From NCBI GenBank assembly GCA_029249345.1, contig JAQWHM010000011.1:248001-312000 (forward strand): 64,000 nucleotides of DNA, written 5' to 3'. This DNA is from UBA10348 sp002469915. Its GTDB lineage: Bacteria > Bacteroidota > Rhodothermia > Rhodothermales > UBA10348. Positions 34,449-44,800 of the stretch are shown here, one piece after another (the stretch's first letter is position 1; every line of letters starts with the position of its first letter). Under the pieces are notes generated by a model, which saw only the letters and a program-made list of their open reading frames with translations, searched no databases and was not told the origin of the DNA. A program made the position numbers and the translations under genes.

Positions 34449-35963
34449 TTACTCTGATAGCGTCACGTTCCAAAGGTGTAGGACTTCGTCGGGTCTGGGT
34501 TTCCAATCCACCCGGTCGCTTACTCCGTACGTATCCGGTTGGATATGCAAGAAAATCCAAGGGGCTTCTTCGTGAACGATCTCTTGCATGCGATGGCCAA
34601 TAGTCGTTCTACGATCATTATCTAGAGAAGTCTGAAGCTCAATCCATAGCGCTTCATATTCCTCGTTTTCCCACCTATAAAAATTTGAGGGGCTTGTGAT
34701 GGTCAAATCTGCAGCTTCGGTCAGCAATTCAAATTCGCCTCCAGAACCCTGCATGAACAGGCCGGGAAGGTCATAAGAAAGCAATTTTGATCGATAATTT
34801 CCCCACTCATATGTCCGAACCCCTTCTTGAAACGTCACCCCGATTTCGCCAAGCTGTGAAGCGACAACTTGAGCTAGTTCGAAGTCTTGAATCCACTTTC
34901 CGATCGGAGTATCAAGGGATGAAAGCACGAATCCGTCGGGATATCCAGCTTCAGCCAGAAGCGCTCGGGCGAGATCCGGGTCATAGGTATAAGACTCAAG
35001 GGTCGGATGGTTGAACGGTGGGTTGAACATGTAAGACATACGCTCGACTTGGCCGCCGAACAATCCCTCGCTGATGGCATCAAAATCGATCGCATAGTTC
35101 AGCGCCTGTCGCACCCGCTGGTCCTGCAACGGCTTGGCTCCACCAGTGGTAGTGATGCCCATCATGATTCTCCGACCACCAGGAATGGCTTCTACATGTA
35201 TACCAGATGCATCTTCGAGCAATGCCGCCTGATCAAACGGTAGATCCGTAATAATGTGCACACCACCGGTTTCCAGTTCTGCAATGCGCGTAGACACTTC
35301 TGGAATGACACGAAATACCACTCGGTCCATCTTGGGGGTGGCTCCCCAGTAATTCGTATTTGCCGCGAGCGTTAGGTGGCTGTCTCGGATGCGTTCTTTC
35401 ACCATATAAGGACCAGTTCCCATGACCTGTTCAGCGCGCTCAGCGTCCGTCGTCCCACGGTAGAATCCGGGCTCAATCATCCACATCTGGGATAGATAAA
35501 AGGGTAGAAGTGCCTTCGGACCATTCGTCGTGATATTCACCGTATAAGGATCTACAATATCAACTTGTATGATATCGGCAGATGGAACCGCGACGGATGC
35601 ACCACCTACCATTTGACCGGCTTTGTTGCGCGTGTAGTATTCCTCGATTGAGTACTTCACCACAGAGGCATCAAACACCTCACCGTTGTGAAACTGCACG
35701 CCCTCACGGAGATGAAACGTCCAGGTCGTATCGCCCTCGAGGCGTTCCCACGATGTAGCTAGCAAAGGTTCAACCTCCATGTCATCATTGAAAAATGTCA
35801 ATGATTGATAGAGATGATCTCCGAAGGCTACTTCAATGCGAGAAAACATCCCAAATGGATCCAGAGTCGAGATGTCCGTTGAATTGGCTACAGTCAGATC
35901 ATTATTCTGAACACAACCAGTAAAAAGAACCGCTGTTAAGACGATATGGAGGACTCTTCGCAT
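34449..35963 (-). CDS. Peptide-type ABC transporter substrate-binding lipoprotein
   Basis: A 504-residue SBP family 5 protein. Residues 1-16 form a signal peptide ending in lipobox LFTGC. Hallmarks of the family are TDISTLDPFGMFSR, EPLLATSWERLEGDTTWTFHL and VRQALNYAIDFDAI. As a lipoprotein it would capture substrate outside the inner membrane and deliver it to the DppB/DppC-like pore. The start was set at MRRVLHIVL, where the signal begins. It is two bases from the SDR stop. Confidence 0.92.
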   Translation of the reverse strand: MRRVLHIVLTAVLFTGCVQNNDLTVANSTDISTLDPFGMFSRIEVAFGDHLYQSLTFFNDDMEVEPLLATSWERLEGDTTWTFHLREGVQFHNGEVFDASVVKYSIEEYYTRNKAGQMVGGASVAVPSADIIQVDIVDPYTVNITTNGPKALLPFYLSQMWMIEPGFYRGTTDAERAEQVMGTGPYMVKERIRDSHLTLAANTNYWGATPKMDRVVFRVIPEVSTRIAELETGGVHIITDLPFDQAALLEDASGIHVEAIPGGRRIMMGITTTGGAKPLQDQRVRQALNYAIDFDAISEGLFGGQVERMSYMFNPPFNHPTLESYTYDPDLARALLAEAGYPDGFVLSSLDTPIGKWIQDFELAQVVASQLGEIGVTFQEGVRTYEWGNYRSKLLSYDLPGLFMQGSGGEFELLTEAADLTITSPSNFYRWENEEYEALWIELQTSLDNDRRTTIGHRMQEIVHEEAPWIFLHIQPDTYGVSDRVDWKPRPDEVLHLWNVTLSE

Positions 35964-35964
35964 T

Positions 35965-36750
35965 CTACCATACCGTCTTGCTTTTTCCGCCATCTACGAA
36001 CAGTGTGGATCCCGTGATATATCGGGCAGCATCTGAGAGCAGAAAGGCCCCCGCTTCTCCGAATTCCTGAATAGTGCCATACCGCCCCATCGGAATCATC
36101 CCGTGACGCTTTTTCTGCCAGTCTTCTAGCGCGATGTCTAGTTGATTGGCCTTGAACATGTCATTGGATTTTACCCGGTCGGTATCTATCTGCCCCGGAA
36201 CCAAATTGTTGATTCGGATTCCTTCGCTAGCAAGATCAGAAGAAAGACTCTTGACGAGGCTGACTACTCCCGACCGAAACACGTTGGATAGGAGTAAAAT
36301 GTCGATAGGCTCTTTGATGGAGGAAGATGTGATCGTGATAATAGAGCCAGATCCCTGCTCGCGCATAGATGGCAATACAGCGCGAATCATGCGCACTGAA
36401 CTCATCAGCGTCAGGTTGAAGCCTCTCTCCCAATCGGTATCTGAAAAGGCGTCAAACTTTCCTGGCGGGGGGCCACCCGCGTTCACAACTAGACCATCAA
36501 TTCTACCAAAGTCTTCTAGGGTATCCGTGATCCAAGACGATATAGATGCCGGATCTGCTGCGTCCATCACATATCCTTTGGCATTTACACCTTGTGCTTC
36601 ACGCAAGGATTTTGCGGCCGCATCAATCTTCTCTCTCGTTCGGCTTGCTATTGAAACCGATCCACCTTGTTTGGCGACTGCTTCTGCAATTCCGAATCCG
36701 AGGCCTGCGGACGCCGCCGCTACAGCAATGACTTTTCCTTTAAACATCAT
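35965..36750 (-). CDS. Short-chain dehydrogenase/reductase with altered active site
   Basis: A 261-residue Rossmann-fold SDR. The cofactor motif is AASAGLGFGIAEA, then NAGGPPPG and the C-terminal YITGSTLFVDGG. The usual Tyr-xxx-Lys is not present: the segment reads LLSNVFRSG, with Ser155 at the Tyr position and Arg159 at the Lys position. This pattern with NAGGPPPG marks a known divergent SDR subgroup often labelled 3-oxoacyl-ACP reductase without proof. It is the first gene of the cluster's long operon; a candidate operator lies 124-144 bases upstream. Confidence 0.88.
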   Translation of the reverse strand: MMFKGKVIAVAAASAGLGFGIAEAVAKQGGSVSIASRTREKIDAAAKSLREAQGVNAKGYVMDAADPASISSWITDTLEDFGRIDGLVVNAGGPPPGKFDAFSDTDWERGFNLTLMSSVRMIRAVLPSMREQGSGSIITITSSSIKEPIDILLLSNVFRSGVVSLVKSLSSDLASEGIRINNLVPGQIDTDRVKSNDMFKANQLDIALEDWQKKRHGMIPMGRYGTIQEFGEAGAFLLSDAARYITGSTLFVDGGKSKTVW

Positions 36751-36873
36751 ATCATTGATTTGTGATACGGTATTATCCGTACAAAACCAACGACTCGCAA
36801 GTGAATCCCGGTTTTGCCCTTAGTGAAATAGATAGACCTCTTCGAATATCTTTGGGCGGCTGAAGGGATTAAT

Positions 36874-36894
36874 ATGTAACATTAATTGATACAT
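36874..36894. promoter_or_regulatory. Candidate operator upstream of the catabolic operon
   Basis: The 21-base near-palindrome ATGTAaCA-TTAAT-TGaTACAT lies in an AT-rich stretch between the first operon gene and the M55 peptidase gene. Only the base pair at positions 6 and 16 breaks the symmetry. It resembles GntR-type sites in size and spacing, but no regulator gene is in the window. Confidence 0.4.
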
Positions 36895-36913
36895 TAAACA
36901 CACAAAAGACTGC

Positions 36914-37801
36914 TTACGGAGCCGTCGACACGCTGTATCCGAGTACGAATCTCAGGAATTTAGAGGCGTCTACCATGTCTGTCGCACGATATTCGATCGT
37001 ATGAGATCCGACCCGCGTAACGTCTCTTAGGTAGGCCAACTGTTCAACAGGCTGGTAGTGTTTGAGACTCAAGCGAATCACCAAAGGACCTTCCGGCACG
37101 TAGGCCTCAAAGTCATCAATGCGCTCTACGGCTGCCCGCACTTTATCAGCCACCACTTTCGCTCCAGCAGCTGGAGTCATGGTAGTGGCAGAATGAAAAC
37201 CGTGATTCCACTTTACAACGGCGCCCTCTATGGGCCCGACCACCGATTGCACCTCTTTAACCGCCGCATCATCACCTGAGATCATAATGACTGGGACACC
37301 GAAGTGACCTGCGATTGCGGCATTCCACGATCCTTCGGTCATGGGAACTCCATTTAGCTGAAGATCGGTCACATTTGCGCTAGACATGGTATGCGCTCTA
37401 ACACCTTCCATATTGGATGTGGAGGCGTGATAACCGATATATACCGCTCCGTCGAATGAGGTATCAATCCCGTGCATCATGCCCAGTTCTCGGGGCCACG
37501 CGCGGACCACAAGAATGTCTTCGGGCAGCTGTTCGATAAGTAGGTTCTGCCCATTCCCGTGCGAGTCGCTGACCAGTATTTCTGTAGCACCTGCTTCCTT
37601 CGCTGCCCAGATTGCAGCATTGACTTCATCGGTCATGAATTGTCGAAATCGGGAATACTCAAATCCGGTGGGTCCAAGCTGTTCACCAGTCACCACACCT
37701 GCGAGCCCTTCCATGTCTGCAGAGATATAGATTTTGAGACCATCTTGGGCAGCGGATGAAGAAACGAACAGAAGGCAGAGGGCTAGAAAAAGGGTACGCA
37801 T
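36914..37801 (-). CDS. Exported M55-family D-aminopeptidase
   Basis: A 295-residue enzyme of peptidase family M55 (DppA of Bacillus). Residues 1-18 form a signal peptide (cut near SSAAQ), unlike the cytosolic DppA. Metal-site motifs are SADMEGLAGV (Asp-x-Glu), SDSHGNGQN, and IGYHAST; further His in WNHGFHSATT. M55 members remove N-terminal D-amino acids from short peptides. It probably works in the periplasm. The gene is followed upstream (31 bases) by the YfcC-type carrier gene, suggesting an operon for use of peptide-derived D-amino acids. Confidence 0.88.
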   Translation of the reverse strand: MRTLFLALCLLFVSSSAAQDGLKIYISADMEGLAGVVTGEQLGPTGFEYSRFRQFMTDEVNAAIWAAKEAGATEILVSDSHGNGQNLLIEQLPEDILVVRAWPRELGMMHGIDTSFDGAVYIGYHASTSNMEGVRAHTMSSANVTDLQLNGVPMTEGSWNAAIAGHFGVPVIMISGDDAAVKEVQSVVGPIEGAVVKWNHGFHSATTMTPAAGAKVVADKVRAAVERIDDFEAYVPEGPLVIRLSLKHYQPVEQLAYLRDVTRVGSHTIEYRATDMVDASKFLRFVLGYSVSTAP

Positions 37802-37832
37802 GGTGGTTTCAAGGAGAGTTGGGAGTCAGCAA

Positions 37833-39293
37833 TTACAGGTCGAGAGCCACGGCAAGACTAAGAAATACGATAGCTAGGGCTGATAGTCGAAGGAAGAGCG
37901 GTATCATAAACTTCAACCACTTGTCATACGGGATTCCTGAGAGGCCTAACATGGCCATGAGAATGCCGGACGTGGGGATGATGGTATTTGAGAGGCCGTC
38001 ACCACAGGTGAAGGCGAATACGGCGACCTGACGTGAAAGGCCCAACACATCCGCTAGCGGAGCCATGATGGGCATGGTGACGGCCGCCTGACCTGATCCT
38101 GAAGGAATAAAGAAGTTGAGGAAGGTCTGGAAGACAAACATGCCTCCTGCTGCCACATAAGAAGGAAAGTTTTCAAGGCCCATTGACGCGTAGAATACAA
38201 TCGTGTCCAGGACTTGGGCATCGTCGAGTACTACTTGCACGCCGCGGGCAAACCCAACGACCAACGCGGCTACAATCATTTCTTCAGCCCCTTTGGCGAA
38301 TGACTTCGCCGCATCAGTAAGTGTCATGCGGGAAATAATAATGGCGGCAAAGCCCATCAAAATAAACCCACCGCCCATCTCGGCCATCCACCATCCGTAT
38401 CCCTGAACGGCGTACAGGATGAACGCGAAAATGAGTCCGCACGCTATCAGGATTGCACGGTGTTTCCCGTTAAATGCTTCAACTTTGACGTTAGCATCTG
38501 CCAACTCAAATGCATCGTCAGGCATAACAGAATTAGAGCGATCTGCCTTTACGCGTGCCCCGTAACGCAACAGATAGGTCAGTGTGACCGCCAGGGCACA
38601 CACGAGGAAAATGGCCCTGAATCCAAGTAGGCTATTCAGTGGCAACTCGGCAATGCCTTGGGCAATGTTTACGGTAAACGGGTTGGTTGTGGCGGCTGCA
38701 AATCCGGTTTCTGCCGCGACAAAAACCAGAGCTAGACCCAAAACTCGGTCATATCCCAGTTCCTTAGACACAATGAGGAATAAGGGCACCAACGGAATGA
38801 ATTCTTCTGCCATACCCAAAGTGGATCCACCAATTGCGATGACGCTCATCAGGATAATGATCAGCAACGGCCCAGAATGCCGAAACCGCTCCATGAGTGA
38901 ATGAACGCCTGAGACAATGGCACCGGTACGACCTAAAATGCCAAAAACGCCACCGATCACGAAGATGAAAAAGATGACGTCAGCCGCTGCTTCCATGCCA
39001 CGAGGGATCGCACTTAAAAAGCCCTGAGCACCAACGGGTGTAGCCTGTCCGTCTACGGAGGAGGGCATCAGCACGTTGCCTACGGCATAGTTTTTTGGAA
39101 TCTCCTCGTAGCTGTTGGGGACGATTACGTTTCGGGTGAGTGCCCCCACTTCCATGGTTTCACGGTCATACTCGCCCGAGGGAATAATCCAGGTTAGCAC
39201 ACAGCAGAACAGGATGACCCCTGTGAGCAACGTGAAGACGTGAGGGACGTGGAGGCGGTCAAGAAAAGAGGGTGCCATAGCAGAAATCATCAA
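37833..39293 (-). CDS. YfcC-family basic amino acid/dicarboxylate-type carrier
   Basis: A 486-residue membrane protein with about 12 helices. IPSGEYDRE after the first helix, SGVHSLMERFRHSGPLLI and GDGLSNTIIPTSGILMAMLG near the end are signatures of the YfcC/ArcD-like carriers of the C4-dicarboxylate (DcuC) superfamily. Exact substrate unknown; an amino acid or small peptide product of the adjacent M55 enzyme is plausible. First gene of a two-gene operon. Confidence 0.88.
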   Translation of the reverse strand: MMISAMAPSFLDRLHVPHVFTLLTGVILFCCVLTWIIPSGEYDRETMEVGALTRNVIVPNSYEEIPKNYAVGNVLMPSSVDGQATPVGAQGFLSAIPRGMEAAADVIFFIFVIGGVFGILGRTGAIVSGVHSLMERFRHSGPLLIIILMSVIAIGGSTLGMAEEFIPLVPLFLIVSKELGYDRVLGLALVFVAAETGFAAATTNPFTVNIAQGIAELPLNSLLGFRAIFLVCALAVTLTYLLRYGARVKADRSNSVMPDDAFELADANVKVEAFNGKHRAILIACGLIFAFILYAVQGYGWWMAEMGGGFILMGFAAIIISRMTLTDAAKSFAKGAEEMIVAALVVGFARGVQVVLDDAQVLDTIVFYASMGLENFPSYVAAGGMFVFQTFLNFFIPSGSGQAAVTMPIMAPLADVLGLSRQVAVFAFTCGDGLSNTIIPTSGILMAMLGLSGIPYDKWLKFMIPLFLRLSALAIVFLSLAVALDL

Positions 39294-39435
39294 CCAGGTG
39301 AAGGAAGCGCTACCAAGGTAGGGGAAATGTGGGTGAATCCCTCAAATTTTGCGGTTTCGGAAACCCCTGCTTAACGAGTCTGTATTGTGTTATTCGTCTA
39401 TCGAAATCGTGTCTAACACATTGATAAGCAGTTTT

Positions 39436-40995
39436 ATGCGCCCTTTCTCCCTCATCATGGCTCTTGGAGTCGTCTTTTTGTTCTCGCCATCCTCTGCCGT
39501 TGCGCAGGAAGTCTTGTGCGAGAACGGTGTGCTTGAAAACCCCAATACGAATCAGCAACATGCCTGTGAAGGTATGAAGCTGATGTCTCATGTATCTCCG
39601 TCCGAAATGGGTTTTGCTACAGGTCTCAATGATATCTGGGGATGGTCTGATTCAGAGACGGGGAAGGAGTTCATTCTGTCTGGTTGGAGGGATGGAATTT
39701 CTGTCTTGGATGTGACAGATCCGACTGATCCGAAGTACGTGGCCCTGATTCCCAGGACGCAGGGATCGCTTGCAAGCACGTGGAGAGATGTCAAAATCTA
39801 CCAAAACCATGCATATATCGTAGCAGAATCAGACTCTGGACCCTCTCCACACGGAGTGCAGGTTATTGATTTGAGCGTATTGCGCGAACACAGTGGAGAC
39901 CGAATTGTCTTGCAGCCTGTCACAGTTTATGATGACGTCTGGTTTGCTCACAATATTGTCATTAACGAAGAAAGCGGTTTTGCCTATGCCGTGGGTGGCA
40001 GTGGCGGAAATTCTTGTGGAGGCGGATTGCACGCTATCGACTTAACTAATCCCGCTGCTCCTGTATTCGCAGGCTGTATTATCGACACCCGTACTGCTCG
40101 CGGTTATGCGCATGATGCTCAGTGTGTGATGTACAACGGGCCGGATGTAGATCATCAAGGACAAGAAATTTGTATCGGATCCAATGAAAACGCTATTTCA
40201 ATTGTGGATGTGACCGAAAAACTGAATCCGAAGTTTTTGGGTGTGGGTGGATACCCGTCCGCCCAGTATGTTCATCAGGCTTGGTTGTCCGAAGACCATA
40301 AATATCTTTTTCAGAACGATGAGCTGGATGAACTACGCCTAACCTCTATACAGAATACCCGAACATTGGTTTGGGATATTACTGACCTTGATGACCCAAT
40401 TATGATCAATGAGCACTTTTCAGCTAACGAGAGTATTGATCACAACCTGTATGTTCGGGGCGACAAGTTATTTCAGTCGAATTACATCGATGGATTGCAT
40501 GTACTGGATATTTCTGATCCGAAAAACCTGACAGAGCTCGCTTTCTTTGATACCCATCCTCAAACGTTTACCAGTGTTTGGAATGGCACGTGGAGTAATT
40601 ACCCGTACCTAAACAGCGGGGCGGTAGCTGTGAACAGTGATCCAGATGGCATTTTTATTCTTTGCCTTGCTTCTCAAGACTGTTCTGGTCAGGCTTCTGT
40701 CGCGATAGAGGATGACTTGGGCATTCCTTCTTCTTTTTCTCTCGAGCCAGCCTACCCGAACCCGTTCAATCCTCAGACTATGATTCGCTTCGAGCTAAAC
40801 GTATCGGCTGATGTTCGAGTAACGGTAAGCGACGCACTCGGGCGCGAAGTCGCAGAATTGATTAACGCATCGGCACTTGCATCGGGAATGCATACACTTC
40901 AGTTTAACGGGGCAGGACTGCCATCAGGCACCTACGTTGTTAGAATGGAGGCGCTGGGTCAGCTCCTTACTCAACAGATCGTTTTGCTGAAATAA
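39436..40995 (+). CDS. Choice-of-anchor B family secreted protein with type A sorting domain
   Basis: A 519-residue exported protein. Residues 1-23 form a signal peptide (cut at AVAQE). The body (about 45-415) is a beta-propeller-like domain of LVIVD-type repeats, with ISVLDVTDPTDPKYVAL, VQVIDLS, AISIVDVTEKLNPKF and LHVLDISDPKNL as successive repeats; this is the choice-of-anchor B family. Seven Cys suggest disulfides. Residues about 430-519 form the type A sorting domain (YPNPFNPQTMIRFEL, SGTYVVRM). The ATG is set by the signal peptide within a longer frame. Confidence 0.9.
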   Translation: MRPFSLIMALGVVFLFSPSSAVAQEVLCENGVLENPNTNQQHACEGMKLMSHVSPSEMGFATGLNDIWGWSDSETGKEFILSGWRDGISVLDVTDPTDPKYVALIPRTQGSLASTWRDVKIYQNHAYIVAESDSGPSPHGVQVIDLSVLREHSGDRIVLQPVTVYDDVWFAHNIVINEESGFAYAVGGSGGNSCGGGLHAIDLTNPAAPVFAGCIIDTRTARGYAHDAQCVMYNGPDVDHQGQEICIGSNENAISIVDVTEKLNPKFLGVGGYPSAQYVHQAWLSEDHKYLFQNDELDELRLTSIQNTRTLVWDITDLDDPIMINEHFSANESIDHNLYVRGDKLFQSNYIDGLHVLDISDPKNLTELAFFDTHPQTFTSVWNGTWSNYPYLNSGAVAVNSDPDGIFILCLASQDCSGQASVAIEDDLGIPSSFSLEPAYPNPFNPQTMIRFELNVSADVRVTVSDALGREVAELINASALASGMHTLQFNGAGLPSGTYVVRMEALGQLLTQQIVLLK

Positions 40996-40997
40996 TT

Positions 40998-41679
40998 CTA
41001 TTCTGCAAGGCGAACAAAGTATGCCCTAGGCTCGCCTATTACTCCGGAGAGGCGCATGGCTACATGCAGAGCTTCAAAGGACATGTAGGCAGTCGCTTCC
41101 GTTGGGTCTGAAATGCTGAACATCATGTGTACGTCATTGGTGTCTCCAATCGGGTAGGAGACAAATAAGTCAACTACGCCAGCTCTTTCTCGTGATCCAA
41201 CGTGACCGTCAAAGACGTCTTTCCATTTGTCAAAATCTCGCACTTCGTGCTGAACAATGACGCGTTCATTGTAGTCTGCGGCATCGAGATTACTGAAGTA
41301 ACCCGCGTTCAAGATGGCACGATACACCTCGCCCTGTACGCCGGCCATTTCCATAAATCGGGCTAGTCCAGGGTCCACCATAAACGCTTCAGCAGAGGCT
41401 TGATCTGCGGCAGAAGCAACGATCCAAACCAGATTGGGGTCGTCCTCTCCCTGCATTACATAGTCAATCTCGATCCCGAATTCCGCCTGAGTGGATTCTG
41501 CTGCATCAAATCCGGCTCTCCAGGTTGCGTAATCGGTCACCTGATGACCCGGCTAGGTAGACACTCGTATCGGAATTAGCTACCGTAAGACTTGTGGGCT
41601 CCTCTTTTGGGGTACACCCGGGAAGCATAACGGTGATAAGGAGTGCTGAAAAGAAAAATCGTATAGAGAACGTACGCAT
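40998..41679 (-). pseudogene. Lipoprotein with two dimeric alpha-beta-barrel-like domains, split by a frameshift
   Basis: The downstream frame (GTG at 41540) encodes 180 residues with two similar halves, VTDYATWRAGFD... and VRDFDKWKDVFD..., each ending in a helix with A-(F/Y)-M and 'AGV'/'SGV', as in ABM-type (dimeric alpha-beta barrel) folds. Upstream, from ATG 41679 in another frame, lies a lipoprotein signal (MRTFSIRFFFSALLITVM, lipobox MLPGC). The two join perfectly (YLAGHQVTDYATW) if one C is removed from CCC at 41548-41550. So the gene carries a one-base insertion or a sequence error. If live, it is a periplasmic lipoprotein of unknown role. Confidence 0.75.
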
Positions 41680-41817
41680 AATGGCCTCCGTTGTGGTATC
41701 GGAAGAACACGGAATAAGTGGGAGTCCGTGTAGTTGAATTAAGGAAATCCCCTTAACGCAACTTTAAGGGTTCGAAATGCACTTTGGGACAGGGATTTCC
41801 CTGCAGCCTACTGGGGT

Positions 41818-44800
41818 CTATCGGATATGTACTAGACTTCCGGTTAGGACGTTTTCATTCCAGAGAATGCGATAGAAATATGACCCTCCCGGAAGGTTCT
41901 GAGCCTGCCACTTCAGGTTATATCTACCAGCTTGCGTCGCCTGGTTGGCAACACGGGCGATCTCGCGGCCATTTATATCAAAAAGGGTGATCGACAGGTG
42001 CCCGGGATCTGGCAAATCGAGTTCGAAGGTGACCCGGTTCCTAAAGGGCTGTGGGTAGAGGCTTTTTAGGCCAAATTCCAGCGGTAGGTTGCTCGAACTT
42101 CGCCAAAGAGCTACTGAGCGTCGCACATTAATGACTACATCCAATGTGGTGCTTGCTCCCAAGGAGTCGGTCGCGGTTATGGATACTGTGTAGGCGCCGG
42201 GATTGGTAAAGCCTACGTTTAGCGTGTCGTTTTCTGTAATGAGAGACGAAGCTTCAGTAGCACGAGAGCCAAAGACAATGGGGTGATTGTCAGGGTCTGA
42301 AAAAATAGTGTGTAACGGAATCACGGTCAGGTCACCGGGTAAGACCTCAATAGGGTCTACCGTTTCGGCCTCTGGAGGATGATTCTGTGTTGATAAGAAC
42401 TCGGCTTCTAATATGGATTCAGCTCCTCGATTGTCGCTGGCCGTTATGCTGATCGTTGCCTTACCGGGCGAGGCTGGAGTAAGTTGAATATCGGTACCCG
42501 CCCGTTCCGCAAGGATGATGCTGGGATTCGATGACACCACGGAAAACGACAGTAAATCCCCATCGGAATCACTAAAAAGGGGCTCTAATGGGATCAAAAG
42601 GGTTCTTCCAATCCAAAGTTGCTCTCCCGAAAATGCAGCATCATTAGCAATGGGTGCATTGTTTTCCAGCACCGTGACATTGAACATTGAGCTCGCAAAT
42701 GCACCGGCGTTGTCGATCACACTAACAAGGATTTGGGTCGTCCCAGCCAGGGTTGGGCCTATCGTGAGAAGGGAGTCGTTCAGAGAGAGTTCCAAGATGG
42801 ATGCTGTGTCTGAAACGGCATTCCATTCGTGGATGGTACCATCAGGGTCCCTGAAATGAAGACTGAGGTCTATTTGAATAGACGGAGTACCCATTTTTAG
42901 CTCCAGATCTGGGAAATCCAGCATGGAAATGGGAGCAAGATTGGCTGGTGGAATCAGGATAGAGACCGTTTCACTCCATGCGCTCGCGCCACGCGGGTTT
43001 ACCGTGCGTGCGCGAGCGAAATAGGTAGCGCCAAAAGGGAGAATGAGTTCGCGTTCGGTATCGGTGGTTTCAACCAATTCCACAATGTCTGCGAACTGTG
43101 CGTCGGTGGATAGCTGGATCTCAAACTGAGTCCATGTCCCTGCAATAAGACCGATGCGTACCGTGTTTTCATATGGGTTGCTTTCATAGGCTGCCTCTGA
43201 AAATGTGGGCGCTTCCGGAGGTCGAATTGTGGATTCGTCTTGGGTCAACAGATAAAGAAATCGAGACATGAGCTCTTCTCTAGCGTTGGCCTGTTGCAAA
43301 GAGGCAGCCGAAACGGAAGACACCATGACCTGCCCAGAGCGAACAGCTAGGGGCACTTGGTTATCAACGAGCAACACTTCTGCTTCTGCCACACTTTGAA
43401 CCGATGAGGAAGAAGCCCCTTTTCCCCACGAATAGCTCGTACAACACAGGTCACTATTACCTGTAATCTGTTCTCCCACAGCAGAATACGACTCGAATCG
43501 AACGCCAAGGACGCGTTCTAACCACTCTTCAGAAGCAGCCGTTGAGGGATCCTCAGCCAGAAAAAGAAGCCTTCCCCCCTGATCGAGGTATTGTTCAATC
43601 AATTCCATGACGGATGCCTCATGAAGAGGGGCACTGTGTAGACTCCAAACCAAATAAGGGAATTGATTGAGCGTTGATTCAGGAATGAGGCCTCTCGTTA
43701 AGAAATCCCAATGGGAATAGGTAAATCCTATTTGGTCAAAGATGTCTTCGTGATCGCTGGTTCTGGACCCTCGTTCGTACGATGTCAAAAACAAGACGTC
43801 TCCACGGGCAGAAAACGGTTTAGAGGAGAAGTAAGCATCCGTCAACTGGGTATGCTCGTTACCGCTCACGTCTTTCGATAGGAGGGCTAAGCGATACTCG
43901 GCCTCTATCGTTGGTCGAAAACGAGCCGTGTATAACCCGTCTCCTTGCTGGACATCAAAGTCCGCGCTTAGGTCCCCTGAGTCCTTGAGGGCTAGGGTGT
44001 GGAGGATACGTGACTCATCGGTCCGATCTAAAAGCAAGGCCGAAAGTTCTGAAACAGCACTTCCATCTAGATATCCGGCCCGAATTTCGAGCGACTCACC
44101 GGGATTCGCAAAGGAGAGTCCAGGCAGTCGAATGGATGGAATGGCGATGGGAGCCATGTCATCGGGTCGATCCACGGTAATTCGGATGGTGTCTGCATAG
44201 ACCACCTGATCCCCATTAGCTTGCACTGTAAAGGGGATAACGGCTTCTCTGGGGAGTGGTCCTTCACCGCTAAACCAGATGGCAGGAATCCTTTTCGAGA
44301 GTCGCGTTGAACTGTATGCACTTAGGGGCCATTCCGGTGACTCGTCGAGCCAGTAGGTCCCGGTGTGGCCGGAAAAAGGAGTTACGCGGGGATCAAAACT
44401 GGTGTCTAGATGAAGCTGAAGGCCGTTCAGATCTGCTGCTCGGTCACTCGAAAAAACGAGGGACATTCCGTACACACCACCGGCGGCAGCCGTCTCTACG
44501 TCTATTGCGTCTTGCTGCTCATTTGCTGAGAGCAACGACGTGCTTTCAAACAGACGCGTTCTCAGTAACTGAAGGGGAGGGATCGCCTCAAAATCTACTC
44601 TTCCGGATTCAAGGGGTAGAGTTACTTCAGCCGATGTCGGTGAAAAAGTCAGTAATGGGTTCTCGGGAATTATGGTATACGTCCCGTCGGGTAAATCGGA
44701 AAACAGAAACACGCCGTCTTTCAATGTGCTATATCCCTTCCAGACAGGTCCTTGAATGCGTACTCGGACGTTCTGGATACCCATGGACTCTTGTTTCACG

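Noticed and set aside
36146..36823. 225-codon open frame on the plus strand opposite the SDR gene
   Set aside because: Antisense shadow; the SDR frame has all expected cofactor motifs.
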